From: Streptomyces sp. H27-H1
Lineage (GTDB): Bacteria > Actinomycetota > Actinomycetes > Streptomycetales > Streptomycetaceae
Reading direction: 5' to 3'
Length of the DNA: 64,000 bases
Assembly (NCBI RefSeq): GCF_026627445.1
Contig: NZ_JAPNLJ010000033.1
Location: forward strand, 1-64,000
Of the stretch, positions 24,303 to 32,769 are shown in pieces (the stretch's first letter is position 1; every line of letters starts with the position of its first letter). The notes below the pieces were generated by a model, which had not been told where the DNA came from, made no database searches, and was given only the letters and a program-made list of their open reading frames with translations. Made by a program: the position numbers and the translations under genes.

Positions 24303-25102
24303 GAGGGCCTCGGCAGGCCGCGGTCGCCGCCCCACAGGGCCCGTACCAGCCGGTCGGTCGTCCGCTCGCCGAAGTACCGTACGGCCATCACGTTCGCCGG
24401 GTCACGCTCCACGATGTTGCGGCGGACCGCCAGGTCGGCGCCGGCCAGCTCCTCGCGTTCCCCGGCCGGCACCGCCTCCGCCTCCTCCACCCAGGCGAGC
24501 CAGCGGTCGACGTGCTCGTGCAGCAGGCGGCGGACCAGCTCGATGTGCCGTGCGTCGCGGGGCATGGAGTAGCAGTAGGCGGTGGGGGAGAGGCTGCCGC
24601 GGATGAACCCGGAGCGGCTGGTGAACCAGGACAGGTCCTTGTACTCCTCGCGTACCGCGAGCCACTCCTCCTCGGCGGGGGCGTAGTAGCGGTCGTAGTA
24701 GTCGCCGTCGGCCACCAGGCTGGCACGCGGCACAGAGTCGAGGTAGAACCAGCCACCGGGCCAGCACAGCAGGGCGATCCCCAGGTGCGGGACGCGGACG
24801 TGCGGGCCCAGCCAGACGGTGAGGTGGAGGTTGACGAAACCGTGCTCGGGGTCGCCGACCCAGGAGTGGATCATCCAGTCCACCTCCGGGCCGCTGAAGC
24901 CGGCCAGCGAGCCCCGCGGGCCGCCGGTCTCACCGAAGGACTCCAGTTCCTCGGTGGAGGGGTCCCGGTGCAGTTCGAAACGGGCCGCGATCTTCTTCTT
25001 GAGCTCGCCCAGCAGCTCCTGCCACTGCACGAAGGTCCCGGTCACATCGGTGGCCGGGGCCTCGTCCGTCATGTCCTGTACAGCCTTGAGTGTCTCTGAC
25101 AC
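24299..25102 (-). CDS. Red chlorophyll catabolite reductase-like protein (RCCR-like B)
   Basis: The 267-residue protein resembles plant RCCR over its length. VDWMIHSWVGDPEHGFVNLH corresponds to the plant IDFVIGSWIHCKIPTG-VSLN segment, followed by WFYLDSVPRASLVADGDYYD, SGFIRGSLSPTAYCYSM (plant LFVRSAFSPTASML), a helical EHVDRWLAWVEEAEAVPAGE and RRNIVERDPANVMAVRYFGE, whose Asp matches the important C-terminal Asp. The position of the plant Glu154 is not conserved here. It differs strongly from RCCR-like A, so the pair are not recent duplicates and may act on different positions or halves of the substrate. GTG 25102 follows AAGGAG. It is second in the operon after the nitrilase. Confidence 0.74.
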   Translation of the reverse strand: MSETLKAVQDMTDEAPATDVTGTFVQWQELLGELKKKIAARFELHRDPSTEELESFGETGGPRGSLAGFSGPEVDWMIHSWVGDPEHGFVNLHLTVWLGPHVRVPHLGIALLCWPGGWFYLDSVPRASLVADGDYYDRYYAPAEEEWLAVREEYKDLSWFTSRSGFIRGSLSPTAYCYSMPRDARHIELVRRLLHEHVDRWLAWVEEAEAVPAGEREELAGADLAVRRNIVERDPANVMAVRYFGERTTDRLVRALWGGDRGLPRPS

Positions 25103-25111
25103 GTCGCTCCT

Positions 25112-26869
25112 TCACTGACCGGGTAGGGGGTGGGGAACGGGGCTCGGGCCCGGGGCGGGAGGCCGCGGAGACACCAGGGCGTTGGCCAGCTTCCAGGGGC
25201 GGCCGTCGACCAGGTCCGTACCGCGCGACACCAGCCGCCTCTCGGCCTGGCGGGGGCGGACCGGGGCGAGGGTGAGGCCGGGGCCGGCAGCCGTGGTGGC
25301 GGGCGTGCTGATGGTGCCGTCGAAGGGGCTTTCCCGGGAGCGCCACAGGCCGAACTCCACGGGCAGGGCGTGAATGGCGCCGGCGTCGTGGCCTGCGGTG
25401 ACGAGGTTGATCCGGTTCTCTGCCGCCCGCTCGGGCAGACCGAGGGCAGTCTCCCAGGGCTCGGCCGTGCCGAGGCAGACCGCCGCGGTGTCCACTCCCA
25501 TAAGCGCTGCGAGGCGGAGCGTCTCCGGCTGGGCGGCGTCATCGCCCAGGACGACCGCGACCCGGCCCCAGGGCGTGTCGTGGGTGAGCAGCGCCTCCGC
25601 TTCACCCGCGCGGGCCCAGCCGTCGTGCCGCCTGCTCTCGTGCAGCTGGCGCTGGGTCAGCACCGGCCCATCGCGGTCGAGCAGCACGGCGCCATGACCG
25701 TCTGGCAGCGGGATCGTACAGGCGAGGTACGCCGGACTGCCCTCCAGCGCGGCGCGCAGGGCCAGCAGGACGGCCTGGCCCTCCTCGGTATCCGGCCGCC
25801 GCGGGCTGGTGCGAACGCCGCTGGGGTGCCAGAACAGTTCGGGCAGCACGATCAGAACCGCGCCGCGCCCCGCGGCCCGGCGGGCCAGTCGCGCGGCGTC
25901 CGCGACGGCTGCGGGGCCGTGGCCGGACGGCCGCACGACCGCGGCTCCGACCTGCTCGGCACGGGTCCCGGTGAAGGTGGGGGCGGGGGCGGGCGGGGAG
26001 GCGATCGGCAGGTAGAGGGCGGGCCGCCGCACCGCGAACACGTCCGTGCCGTCCGTCCGGCGCTTGTCGGCGGCCGCGGCCGGCCGGATGTCGGCGACCA
26101 CAACAGCCTCCCCGCGCCGGGGACCCTTGGCGACGACCGTGCCGTCGGGAGCGACGATCTGGCTCTCGCCCGCCCCGTCCAGGGCCTCCGGCGGCACCCC
26201 CATAGCGGCGCTTATCGCGCCGATCCGGTCGGCTGGGAGCAGCGGGCCGACCTTGTTGGCCGCGATCACCCACACCCGGTTCTCCGCGGCGCGTACCGGG
26301 ATGTGCAGCGCCGCCTCGTCCAGGGCAAAGGAGTTGAGGCTGTTGAGCAGCAGGTGCGCCCCGCGCAGGGCGAGCCCCCGGCACACCTCCTGGATCACTC
26401 CTTCCATGCACGAATACAGCCCGACGGGCCCCAGGGCGGTGGCGATGACCGGTCCGGCCTCGATGGCGGGGTCCAGATGGTCGTTCTCACTTCCCATCAG
26501 GACCTGTTTCTCCGCCGTTCCGGTCAGAGCGCCGTCCGGCCCGTAGAGCATGCTGGCCGCCGTGATGCGCTCCGCGCCAGGGACCCCGGAGGCCAGCGTG
26601 ACGTGGATCTTGACGTAGACGCCGTGGCGGGCGGCGCGTTCGGCCACCGGCGCCAGGAAGTCGTCCCCCGGCCGGCAGGCCGCGGCCAAGGCCTGCTGCC
26701 GGTCGTCGTACCAGGACAGGTGATTGCAGAACTCCGGCAGGACCACGAGAATCGCGCCTTGCTCCACCGCGGCGTCGATCATCCTGAGACAGGCGGCCAG
26801 ATTGGCCCTCCGGTCCCGGCCCACGGCGAACTGGGCGGCCGCGACGCGGAACGTGCGCGCTTCGTCCAT
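25112..26869 (-). CDS. Tandem nitrilase-superfamily hydrolase, second domain degenerate
   Basis: The 585-residue protein has two carbon-nitrogen hydrolase domains. Domain 1 (residues 1 to about 280) has the full triad: Glu46 in LPEF, Lys121 in AEKQVL and Cys154 in YSCMEGV, plus RAAENRVWVIAANK. Domain 2 (about 310-545) keeps Glu in VLPELFW but has R/Q where the Lys is expected (TQRQLHE) and GDDAAQP where the Cys should lie, so it looks catalytically dead. Likely role: amide or nitrile hydrolysis of a breakdown product. ATG 26869 is chosen because GGAG lies six bases upstream; ATG 26881 is an alternative. It is the first gene of the operon, right behind IclR-type site 5. Confidence 0.85.
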   Translation of the reverse strand: MDEARTFRVAAAQFAVGRDRRANLAACLRMIDAAVEQGAILVVLPEFCNHLSWYDDRQQALAAACRPGDDFLAPVAERAARHGVYVKIHVTLASGVPGAERITAASMLYGPDGALTGTAEKQVLMGSENDHLDPAIEAGPVIATALGPVGLYSCMEGVIQEVCRGLALRGAHLLLNSLNSFALDEAALHIPVRAAENRVWVIAANKVGPLLPADRIGAISAAMGVPPEALDGAGESQIVAPDGTVVAKGPRRGEAVVVADIRPAAAADKRRTDGTDVFAVRRPALYLPIASPPAPAPTFTGTRAEQVGAAVVRPSGHGPAAVADAARLARRAAGRGAVLIVLPELFWHPSGVRTSPRRPDTEEGQAVLLALRAALEGSPAYLACTIPLPDGHGAVLLDRDGPVLTQRQLHESRRHDGWARAGEAEALLTHDTPWGRVAVVLGDDAAQPETLRLAALMGVDTAAVCLGTAEPWETALGLPERAAENRINLVTAGHDAGAIHALPVEFGLWRSRESPFDGTISTPATTAAGPGLTLAPVRPRQAERRLVSRGTDLVDGRPWKLANALVSPRPPAPGPSPVPHPLPGQ

Positions 26870-26882
26870 GGTGAACTCCATT

Positions 26883-26909
26883 GGTTCCTCTAGCGGAACA
26901 GCGTTTCCC
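26883..26909. promoter_or_regulatory. Candidate IclR-type operator in a divergent promoter (site 5)
   Basis: GGTTCCTCTAGCGGAAC-N3-GTTTCCC. The downstream sequence through CATACACTCGG is nearly identical to the one at 36718-36756. It lies between the nitrilase operon and the Dabb gene. Confidence 0.72.
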
Positions 26910-26973
26910 GAACATACACTCGGTGGCCCCACCGCGACAGGGGAAGCGACATCGAGCCGAAGGAGCAAGTGCC

Positions 26974-27291
26974 TTGCTGGTGCACGTCGTTCTGATGCGA
27001 TTCACCGATCCCGCCCGCGCCCCGGAGGCCGCTGAAAGGCTGCGGGGCCTCGACGGCGCCGTGCCCCAGATCCGGTCCCTGAGCGTCGGCCTCGACGTCA
27101 CCGGCTCCGACGTCTCCTACGACCTCGTCCTCACCACCCGCCACGCGGACGCCGGCCAGCTCGCCGCCTACCAGCGGCACCCCGAACACCAGGCGCTGGC
27201 AGCATGGCTGACCCCGCTGCTCGCCCACCGCGCCGTCGTCGACCACCTGGAACCGACACGTCGTCAAGTTCCGGGACCGCCGACCGGATAG
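26974..27291 (+). CDS. Dabb (stress-responsive A/B barrel) domain protein
   Basis: The 105-residue protein begins VHVVLMRFTDPARAPEAAER and ends with AAYQRHPEHQALAAWLTPLL..RAVVDHL, the pattern of dimeric alpha-beta barrel (Dabb) proteins. TTG 26974 lies eight bases after AAGGAG and is the best start; GTG 26980 is less well spaced. Members include small lyases, cyclases and heme-related enzymes, so it could be a catalytic helper for an intermediate in this pathway. It is divergent from the nitrilase operon, sharing the operator region (site 5), and converges on the dehydrogenase gene at 27264-28751, overlapping its end by 28 bases. Confidence 0.75.
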   Translation: MLVHVVLMRFTDPARAPEAAERLRGLDGAVPQIRSLSVGLDVTGSDVSYDLVLTTRHADAGQLAAYQRHPEHQALAAWLTPLLAHRAVVDHLEPTRRQVPGPPTG

Positions 27292-28751
27292 GCCCCCGGC
27301 GCCATGCCCCCGCCCCCTGTCCGGAAGGCGGCCGGTGCGTGCGTGAGCACCGGCTGTACGTACTCCATCAGCCCCTCGGCACCGTACTCGCGGCCGTGTC
27401 CGCTGCCCTTGACCCCGCCGAAGGCGGCGCGCAGCGCCATCCCCGTCCGGTTGTGGGTGTTCACGAAGCGGAAGCCCGCGTCGAGCCGGGCCGCCAGTGC
27501 GAAGGCCCGTGGCTCGTCTGCGCTCCACACGGATGCCGCCAGGCCGTACGGTCCGGCGTTGACCCGGTCGACGAGCTCGTCCTCGTCCTCGTAGGCCAGA
27601 ACGGGGAGAGCCGGGCCGAACTGCTCCTCGCACACCAGCGGCGCGTCCTCCCTGAGCCCCAGAAGCAGCGTGGGACGCACGAAGTGGCCGCCGGAGAGGT
27701 CCGTACCCGGCTGTACGGTCCCCAGCTCGACGGCGCTGCCGCCGCGCGCCCGGGCGTCGGCGATCAGCCCGCGGACCCGGTCCGCGGCCGCCGCGGAGAT
27801 CACCGGCCCCACGGTGGTGCGGGCGGCCAGCGGGTCCCCCAGCCGCAGTACGCGTCCGGCCGCCGCCACGTACCGCTCCACGAAGGAGTCCAGCCCGGCT
27901 CGCGGCGCGTAGATCCGCTTGGCGGCCATGCACACCTGACCGGCCGTCGCGAAACTCGCCAGGACCAGCCGGTCCATGTCCGTGTCCGTCAGCGTGGCGT
28001 CGTCCAGCAGCACAGCGGCGTCGTTTCCGCCGAGCTCCATCGTGGCCGGTGTCAGCGCCCGCGCGGCGGCCGCGCCGACCGCCCGGCCCGCCACCGCCCC
28101 GCCGGTGAAGGACAGCTTGCCCACAGCCGGATGGCCGGCCAGCCGCAGCGCGGCCTCCGCGTGTCCGTGGCATACCCGCACCGCGTCCGGCGGAAGTTCG
28201 CGGGCGGCGCCCTCCAGGAACGCCGAGACGGCCAGTGGGGCCAGCGGCGACGGCTTGACGACCACCGTGTTGCCCGCGGCGAGCGCGGGGGCGAGCTTGA
28301 CGGCGGTCAGGATCACCGGGGCGTTCCACGGGGTGAGCGCGGCGACCACCCCGTACGGCCGGAAGTCGCGCTCCAGCCGGCCCTGGGCGTCGTCGACCGT
28401 GCGCCGCACCAGCAGCGGCGGAGCGTGCTCGGCATACCAGCGCAGCACGGCGCAGGCATAGCCCACCTCGCCCCGGCAGTCGGCGAGCGGCTTGCCGGAC
28501 TCCCGCGCCAGCAAAGCCGAGAGGTCCCCGGTGGAGGCCTCCAGTCCGGCGGCTATCCGGGTCAGCGCCGCCGACCGGTCCGAGCCGGCCGTCCGGGCCC
28601 AGCCGGGCGCCGCGGCGGCCGCGGCCTCAACGGCGGCGTCCACCTCCGCTTCGCTGTGGAGCCGCACGCTCCCCACGGGGCGCGCCGTGCACGCCGGATT
28701 CTCCACCGTGATGGCCGCCCCGATCCCGCCCGCCTCCCACGGCAGTGTCAC
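27264..28751 (-). CDS. Aldehyde dehydrogenase
   Basis: The 495-residue dehydrogenase has TPWNAPVILTAVKLAPALAA, VVKPSPLAP, SFTGGAVAGRAV, the general base in TMELGGNDAAVLL and the catalytic Cys in FATAGQVCMAAKRIY, followed by EEQFGPALPV and GVKGSGHGREYGAEG. GTG 28751 overlaps the stop of the FAD-monooxygenase gene (GTGA). It is the last gene of the operon running 34071 to 27264. Aldehyde substrate unknown. Confidence 0.88.
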   Translation of the reverse strand: MTLPWEAGGIGAAITVENPACTARPVGSVRLHSEAEVDAAVEAAAAAAPGWARTAGSDRSAALTRIAAGLEASTGDLSALLARESGKPLADCRGEVGYACAVLRWYAEHAPPLLVRRTVDDAQGRLERDFRPYGVVAALTPWNAPVILTAVKLAPALAAGNTVVVKPSPLAPLAVSAFLEGAARELPPDAVRVCHGHAEAALRLAGHPAVGKLSFTGGAVAGRAVGAAAARALTPATMELGGNDAAVLLDDATLTDTDMDRLVLASFATAGQVCMAAKRIYAPRAGLDSFVERYVAAAGRVLRLGDPLAARTTVGPVISAAAADRVRGLIADARARGGSAVELGTVQPGTDLSGGHFVRPTLLLGLREDAPLVCEEQFGPALPVLAYEDEDELVDRVNAGPYGLAASVWSADEPRAFALAARLDAGFRFVNTHNRTGMALRAAFGGVKGSGHGREYGAEGLMEYVQPVLTHAPAAFRTGGGGMAPGAYPVGGPGT

Positions 28752-29950
28752 CGTGACCACCGCACGCCGCGCAGCGAGTCGATCATCGAACTGCGCAGCA
28801 GTGACCGCCGTGCCGCCGCCGGGTCCGCGGCCGTCGCCCGCAACTCTGCCGCGAGCGCCGCCCGTTCTTCCGGATCCCGGGTGCGCAGCCGCTCCCAGTT
28901 CCCGTGCGTCTCGGCCCCGACGTAGCGCAGCGCGCAGGCGCGGCGTTCCTCGGCGCAGTCCGACAGCTCCTCGTCGGACCCCGCGCCCGTCAGGAGGTCT
29001 GTCAGCGCGCGGCCCATCAGTACGGCGTCGTGGATCCCGCTGTTCATGCCCATGCCGCCCAGCGGGTTGTTCACGTGCGCGGCGTCCCCGCACAGCAGCA
29101 CCCGGCCGCTGCGAAAGGTCCCGGCCACCCGCTGGTGGACGCGGTAGAGACTGGCGTGGGCGAGGGCGGGGCCGCCCGGATGCGCGGTGATGTCAAGCAG
29201 TCGGCCGGGCAGGCGCGCCAACTCGCTCCGGTCGGACGTGCCGGCCGGCGTGGGCAGCAGGACCCGCCAGTGGTCGGGGGTCTGCAGCAGCACCATCCAC
29301 TCGTCGGGATCCAGCACGTAGGCGATGGGTGCCAGGTCGGGCAGGACGGCGCCGGGATCCTCGTCCAGCGAGGCGACAAGGAACCGCTCCGGGTAGGTGA
29401 TGCCGTGGAACTCGGCCCCCACCGAGCGGCGTACGGCGGAGTGCGCCCCGTCCGCGCCCACCAGCCAGCTGCCGAGCACCCTGCTCCCGTCGGAGAGGAC
29501 CGCGCAGACGCCCCGCGAGGTCCGCTCCACTTCGGCCACCCGCGCCCCGAAGCGCACCTCGCTGTCGGGAAAGCGGCCCAGCGCGTCCACGAGCAGCGGC
29601 GTCAGCTTGTTCTGCTCGCACTGGAGCCGGAAGGGGTAGGGGGTGTCCTCGGACAGCAGCGACAGGTCGAGGGTCGCGACGGGCCCGGTCCGCCGGTCGC
29701 GGAACTGGAAGGAGCCGGCGATCAGCCCGCGCGCCAGGAGCGCGTCCACGACGCCCAGTTCGGCCAGCATCTCCAGCGTGGGCGGATGGAAGGTGGAGGC
29801 CCGGGACTCCGTCGCCAGCTCTGCCCCCGCCTCCAGCACGGTCACGGGCACGCCCCGGCGGGCCAGGACCAGCGCGGCCGTCAGGCCCACCGGGCCGGCT
29901 CCCGCCACGAGGACCCGGTCGGCGGCGGGCGTCTGCCGGGTGGCGGTCAC
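28748..29950 (-). CDS. FAD-dependent aromatic hydroxylase (PheA/TfdB/UbiH family)
   Basis: The 400-residue class A flavoprotein monooxygenase has the GxGxxG site VAGAGPVGLTAALVLARRG near residue 15, the DG motif (SWLVGADGAHSAVRR) and the second FAD motif LLCGDAAHVNNPLGGMGMNS. It lacks the thioredoxin-like C-terminal domain of phenol hydroxylases. It would add one oxygen to an electron-rich ring, such as a pyrrole or phenol, using NAD(P)H. GTG 29950 overlaps the upstream dehydrogenase stop. It is part of an overlapping five-gene operon. Confidence 0.88.
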   Translation of the reverse strand: MTATRQTPAADRVLVAGAGPVGLTAALVLARRGVPVTVLEAGAELATESRASTFHPPTLEMLAELGVVDALLARGLIAGSFQFRDRRTGPVATLDLSLLSEDTPYPFRLQCEQNKLTPLLVDALGRFPDSEVRFGARVAEVERTSRGVCAVLSDGSRVLGSWLVGADGAHSAVRRSVGAEFHGITYPERFLVASLDEDPGAVLPDLAPIAYVLDPDEWMVLLQTPDHWRVLLPTPAGTSDRSELARLPGRLLDITAHPGGPALAHASLYRVHQRVAGTFRSGRVLLCGDAAHVNNPLGGMGMNSGIHDAVLMGRALTDLLTGAGSDEELSDCAEERRACALRYVGAETHGNWERLRTRDPEERAALAAELRATAADPAAARRSLLRSSMIDSLRGVRWSR

Positions 29951-31476
29951 CGGTTCTCTTCCCGCCCGTGCGCCGTGCGCGGGGTGAAGTCCGCTTCCAC
30001 GCCCGTCACCCGGGTGCCGGTGAAATGCAGCAGGGTCTCGGCGCTGCCCTCGTCGACCAGGCCGGACGCCCCCCAGGCCGGGCGGGGCGTGTCCAGGTGG
30101 AGGCTCATCACCGAGGACCCGTTCACCTTTACCTCCCCGGCGGTGATGTGGGCAGCCACGCGCAGCCCGTCGTCGGGGTCCGCGGCGCACACGTACCCCT
30201 CCAGGCCGTAGCCGGTGGCGTTGGCCAGGTGTAGGGCCTCCTCCTCCCGCTCGTAGGTGTGCACGGCGGCCACCGGGCCGAACAGTTCCCGGCGGGTCGC
30301 CTCCTCGGGCGCTCCGGTGATCAGCAGCGGCGCGAAGTGGCTGCCGCGTTCCGGCACCTTGGTCCACGTGTTGGCCTTGGCGCCGGCGGTGGTCAGGGCG
30401 TGCACGCCTGCCGTCAGGGTCGCGTGGTGGCGGGAGTGGGCGAGCGGTCCGTAGCCGGTGCCCAGGGCCAGGGGGCCGCCCGCCCGCAATGCGGCGAGCT
30501 CGCGGCCTGTGGCCTCCAGCACCTCCGGTGCCAGGTCGGCGGGCAGGATCAGCCGGCCCAGCCCCCGGCACCACTGGCCGTTGAGTGCCGTCAGCAGTTC
30601 GGCGGCCATCCGGCCGGCTACCACCGGGTCGGATCCCGGCAGGACGAGCAGCGGGTTGTTGCCGCCCAGTTCGAGCTGCACGGGCTTGAGGGACTGACCG
30701 CAGACGGCGCCGATCCTCCGGCCCGCCTCGGTCCCCCCGGTGAAGGAGACGACGCGGATCCGCTCGTCGGCCACCAGGCGGGCTCCGGTCGCGGCGTCCC
30801 CGTGCAGCAGTTGCAGGACGGCCGGCGGCGCCCCGGCCGCCGCCAGACCCAGGGCGGCGGACTCCACCAGCAACTGGGTTCCGTACGGGCTGATTTCCGG
30901 CGCCTTGACGACCACCGGGCAGCCCGCGGCGAGCGCACTGGCCGCCTTGTGGGCCGCCATCGGCGCGGAGGCGTTGTAGGGGAGCACGCACAGGGCGGGA
31001 CCGAGCGCGGCGCGCCGCACCAGCACCGGGCGTCCGCCGTGACCCGTGACCGTGCGCCGCAGCAGTCCGGCGCGCAGCTGGGCCGCCGCGATGTGGAAGG
31101 CCCCCGAGAGGATGACCCCCAGGCGGGTCGTCTGGGCGAGCGGCACACCGGTGGCGAAGGCCTCCGCCGCCACGATGCGCTCCACCGATCCTTCGACCGC
31201 GGCGGCCGCGCTTTCCAGCGCCCGGGCGCGGTCCTCGTCCGGCAGACCGCACCAGGCCCCGGAACGGTGGAGCGCGGCGGCCGCCGCCAGTGCGGTTTCG
31301 ATCCGCTCGGCGGAGCTGGCGAAGGCCGGCCGGATCCGGTCGCCGGTGTCCGGGTCCTCCAAGTCGAAGCCGAGGCGCAGCTCGCAGGGCTGCCATGTCC
31401 CCTCGACGAAGTCGCTCGTGGCAGGCAGGGTGACGGGCGCACCGGCGGAATCGGGGAGACGGGGTACGAGGGTCAC
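29947..31476 (-). CDS. Aldehyde dehydrogenase-family protein
   Basis: The 509-residue member of the ALDH superfamily is divergent. The cofactor region reads LCVLPYNASAPMAAHKAASALAA and VVKAPEISPYG, then SFTGGTEAGRRIG, the base in VQLELGGNNPLLVL and the catalytic Cys in LNGQWCRGLGRL. The N-terminus (CELRLGFDLEDPDTGDRIRP) is non-canonical. It may be a semialdehyde dehydrogenase or act on an acyl-CoA-linked aldehyde. GTG 31476 overlaps the upstream stop. Specific substrate unknown. Confidence 0.82.
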   Translation of the reverse strand: MTLVPRLPDSAGAPVTLPATSDFVEGTWQPCELRLGFDLEDPDTGDRIRPAFASSAERIETALAAAAALHRSGAWCGLPDEDRARALESAAAAVEGSVERIVAAEAFATGVPLAQTTRLGVILSGAFHIAAAQLRAGLLRRTVTGHGGRPVLVRRAALGPALCVLPYNASAPMAAHKAASALAAGCPVVVKAPEISPYGTQLLVESAALGLAAAGAPPAVLQLLHGDAATGARLVADERIRVVSFTGGTEAGRRIGAVCGQSLKPVQLELGGNNPLLVLPGSDPVVAGRMAAELLTALNGQWCRGLGRLILPADLAPEVLEATGRELAALRAGGPLALGTGYGPLAHSRHHATLTAGVHALTTAGAKANTWTKVPERGSHFAPLLITGAPEEATRRELFGPVAAVHTYEREEEALHLANATGYGLEGYVCAADPDDGLRVAAHITAGEVKVNGSSVMSLHLDTPRPAWGASGLVDEGSAETLLHFTGTRVTGVEADFTPRTAHGREENR

Positions 31477-32756
31477 TGGCTCTCTCCGAGCGTAGCGAAC
31501 AGCGCGTTCTCCTGCGCATCGGTGGCGATCTTCGCCGCCTCCAGGCGGCCACGCTCGGCGGGGAAGGTCATCACGAGGCCCATGGCCAGGTCGCGCAGGG
31601 TGCGGCCGATGACGCCGTCCAACCGTGCCTCTGAGGTGCCAGACGCCTTCAGGGCGCCCAGGGCGACGCCGAAGCAGGCCTCGGTGACCGCGCCCTTGCC
31701 CAGCCGCCACTGGCTGAACACCTCTGACTTGGGCCTGATCGGGGGCTCGGAGGTCTCCAGTTCGAGCTGGCGCCGCAGCCACTGGTAGGCCGTCTCCAGG
31801 TTTTGGGTCATGTCCCCGATGAGGACCTGGTGCATGGGGGAAGAGGCGATGGGCCGGCCGGTGTCGGCGAAGGTCTTCCTGGTCAGCAGGTCCAGCGTGT
31901 AGTCGTAGACGGCCTGTGCGGCGCCGGTGTAGACGGCTGCGATGGCGAGCTGGTTGCCCACGAAGCTGCCGCGGCTTACCTGGAGCATGCGCGTGAAGGC
32001 CCCCGGCACGGTCAGGGCGTCGGGGTCGGCGACGAAGACCTCGTCGAGCCGGATGCCGTGGTTGGCGCTGCCGCGCATGCCGAGGCCGTTCCAGTGCGGG
32101 CGGGAGGACACCCCGGCGGCGTCGCGCGGCACGAGGAACATGGCCAGGCCGTCCGCGGTCTGCGTCTTCTCCAGCCGGGCGGTGACCAGGTAGATGTCGG
32201 CGACTCCGGTCGCGCAGCCGAAGGACTTCTCACCGGTGAGGACCCAGCCGCCCTCGGTACGGGCGGCTGTGGTCGCAATGGATATGTTCGCGGCGGCGCT
32301 CTTGGCCGACTCGCTGGCGAAGTTGGCGAGCCAGGAGCCTGCCGCCATCGTGGTCAGGACCCGCTCGGCGAAAGCGGTGACGGCGGGCGTCTCCTCCTGG
32401 GTGAACAGGCCCGCGCGGATGGCCTCCAGGGGCAGCAGACCGCGCGAGGCACTGGTGTTGTGGAAGAAGAAGGCGAGCGCAGTGGAGGGGCAGGCAGTGC
32501 CCATGGCGTAGGTGGCTGCCGCGAGGTCGCGCAGACCGCCCCCGATCCCGCCGTACTTCTCGGGCACGACGAGCCCGAGCAGGCCGGCCTCTCGCAGCAG
32601 CCCGGTGTGACCCGCCGGGAAGGCGGCCTGCGCATCGGCGTCGGCGGCCGCCGCCCGCAGGGCAGGCAGTACGGATTCGACGCGCTCGGCGCGGGCCCGC
32701 TCGGCCGGCGTCATGCGGTCGACGAGCTGCGCGCCAGTGAGTTGATGTGTGGTCAT
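31473..32756 (-). CDS. Acyl-CoA dehydrogenase-fold flavoprotein (probable class D monooxygenase component or ACAD)
   Basis: The 427-residue protein has the ACAD N-terminal helical domain (GLLREAGLLGLVVPEKYGGIGG), a middle beta domain (GWVLTGEKSFGCATGVADIYLV) and a C-terminal helical bundle. The usual catalytic Glu of medium-chain ACADs is not apparent. The next gene upstream encodes a flavin reductase, which favours a two-component, reduced-flavin-using monooxygenase (HpaB/DszC-like) over a true dehydrogenase. ATG 32756 has GGAG nine bases before; ATG 32762 is too close. Operon position is second, 13 bases after the reductase. Confidence 0.8.
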   Translation of the reverse strand: MTTHQLTGAQLVDRMTPAERARAERVESVLPALRAAAADADAQAAFPAGHTGLLREAGLLGLVVPEKYGGIGGGLRDLAAATYAMGTACPSTALAFFFHNTSASRGLLPLEAIRAGLFTQEETPAVTAFAERVLTTMAAGSWLANFASESAKSAAANISIATTAARTEGGWVLTGEKSFGCATGVADIYLVTARLEKTQTADGLAMFLVPRDAAGVSSRPHWNGLGMRGSANHGIRLDEVFVADPDALTVPGAFTRMLQVSRGSFVGNQLAIAAVYTGAAQAVYDYTLDLLTRKTFADTGRPIASSPMHQVLIGDMTQNLETAYQWLRRQLELETSEPPIRPKSEVFSQWRLGKGAVTEACFGVALGALKASGTSEARLDGVIGRTLRDLAMGLVMTFPAERGRLEAAKIATDAQENALFATLGESQ

Positions 32757-32769
32757 CGGCATTGACTCC

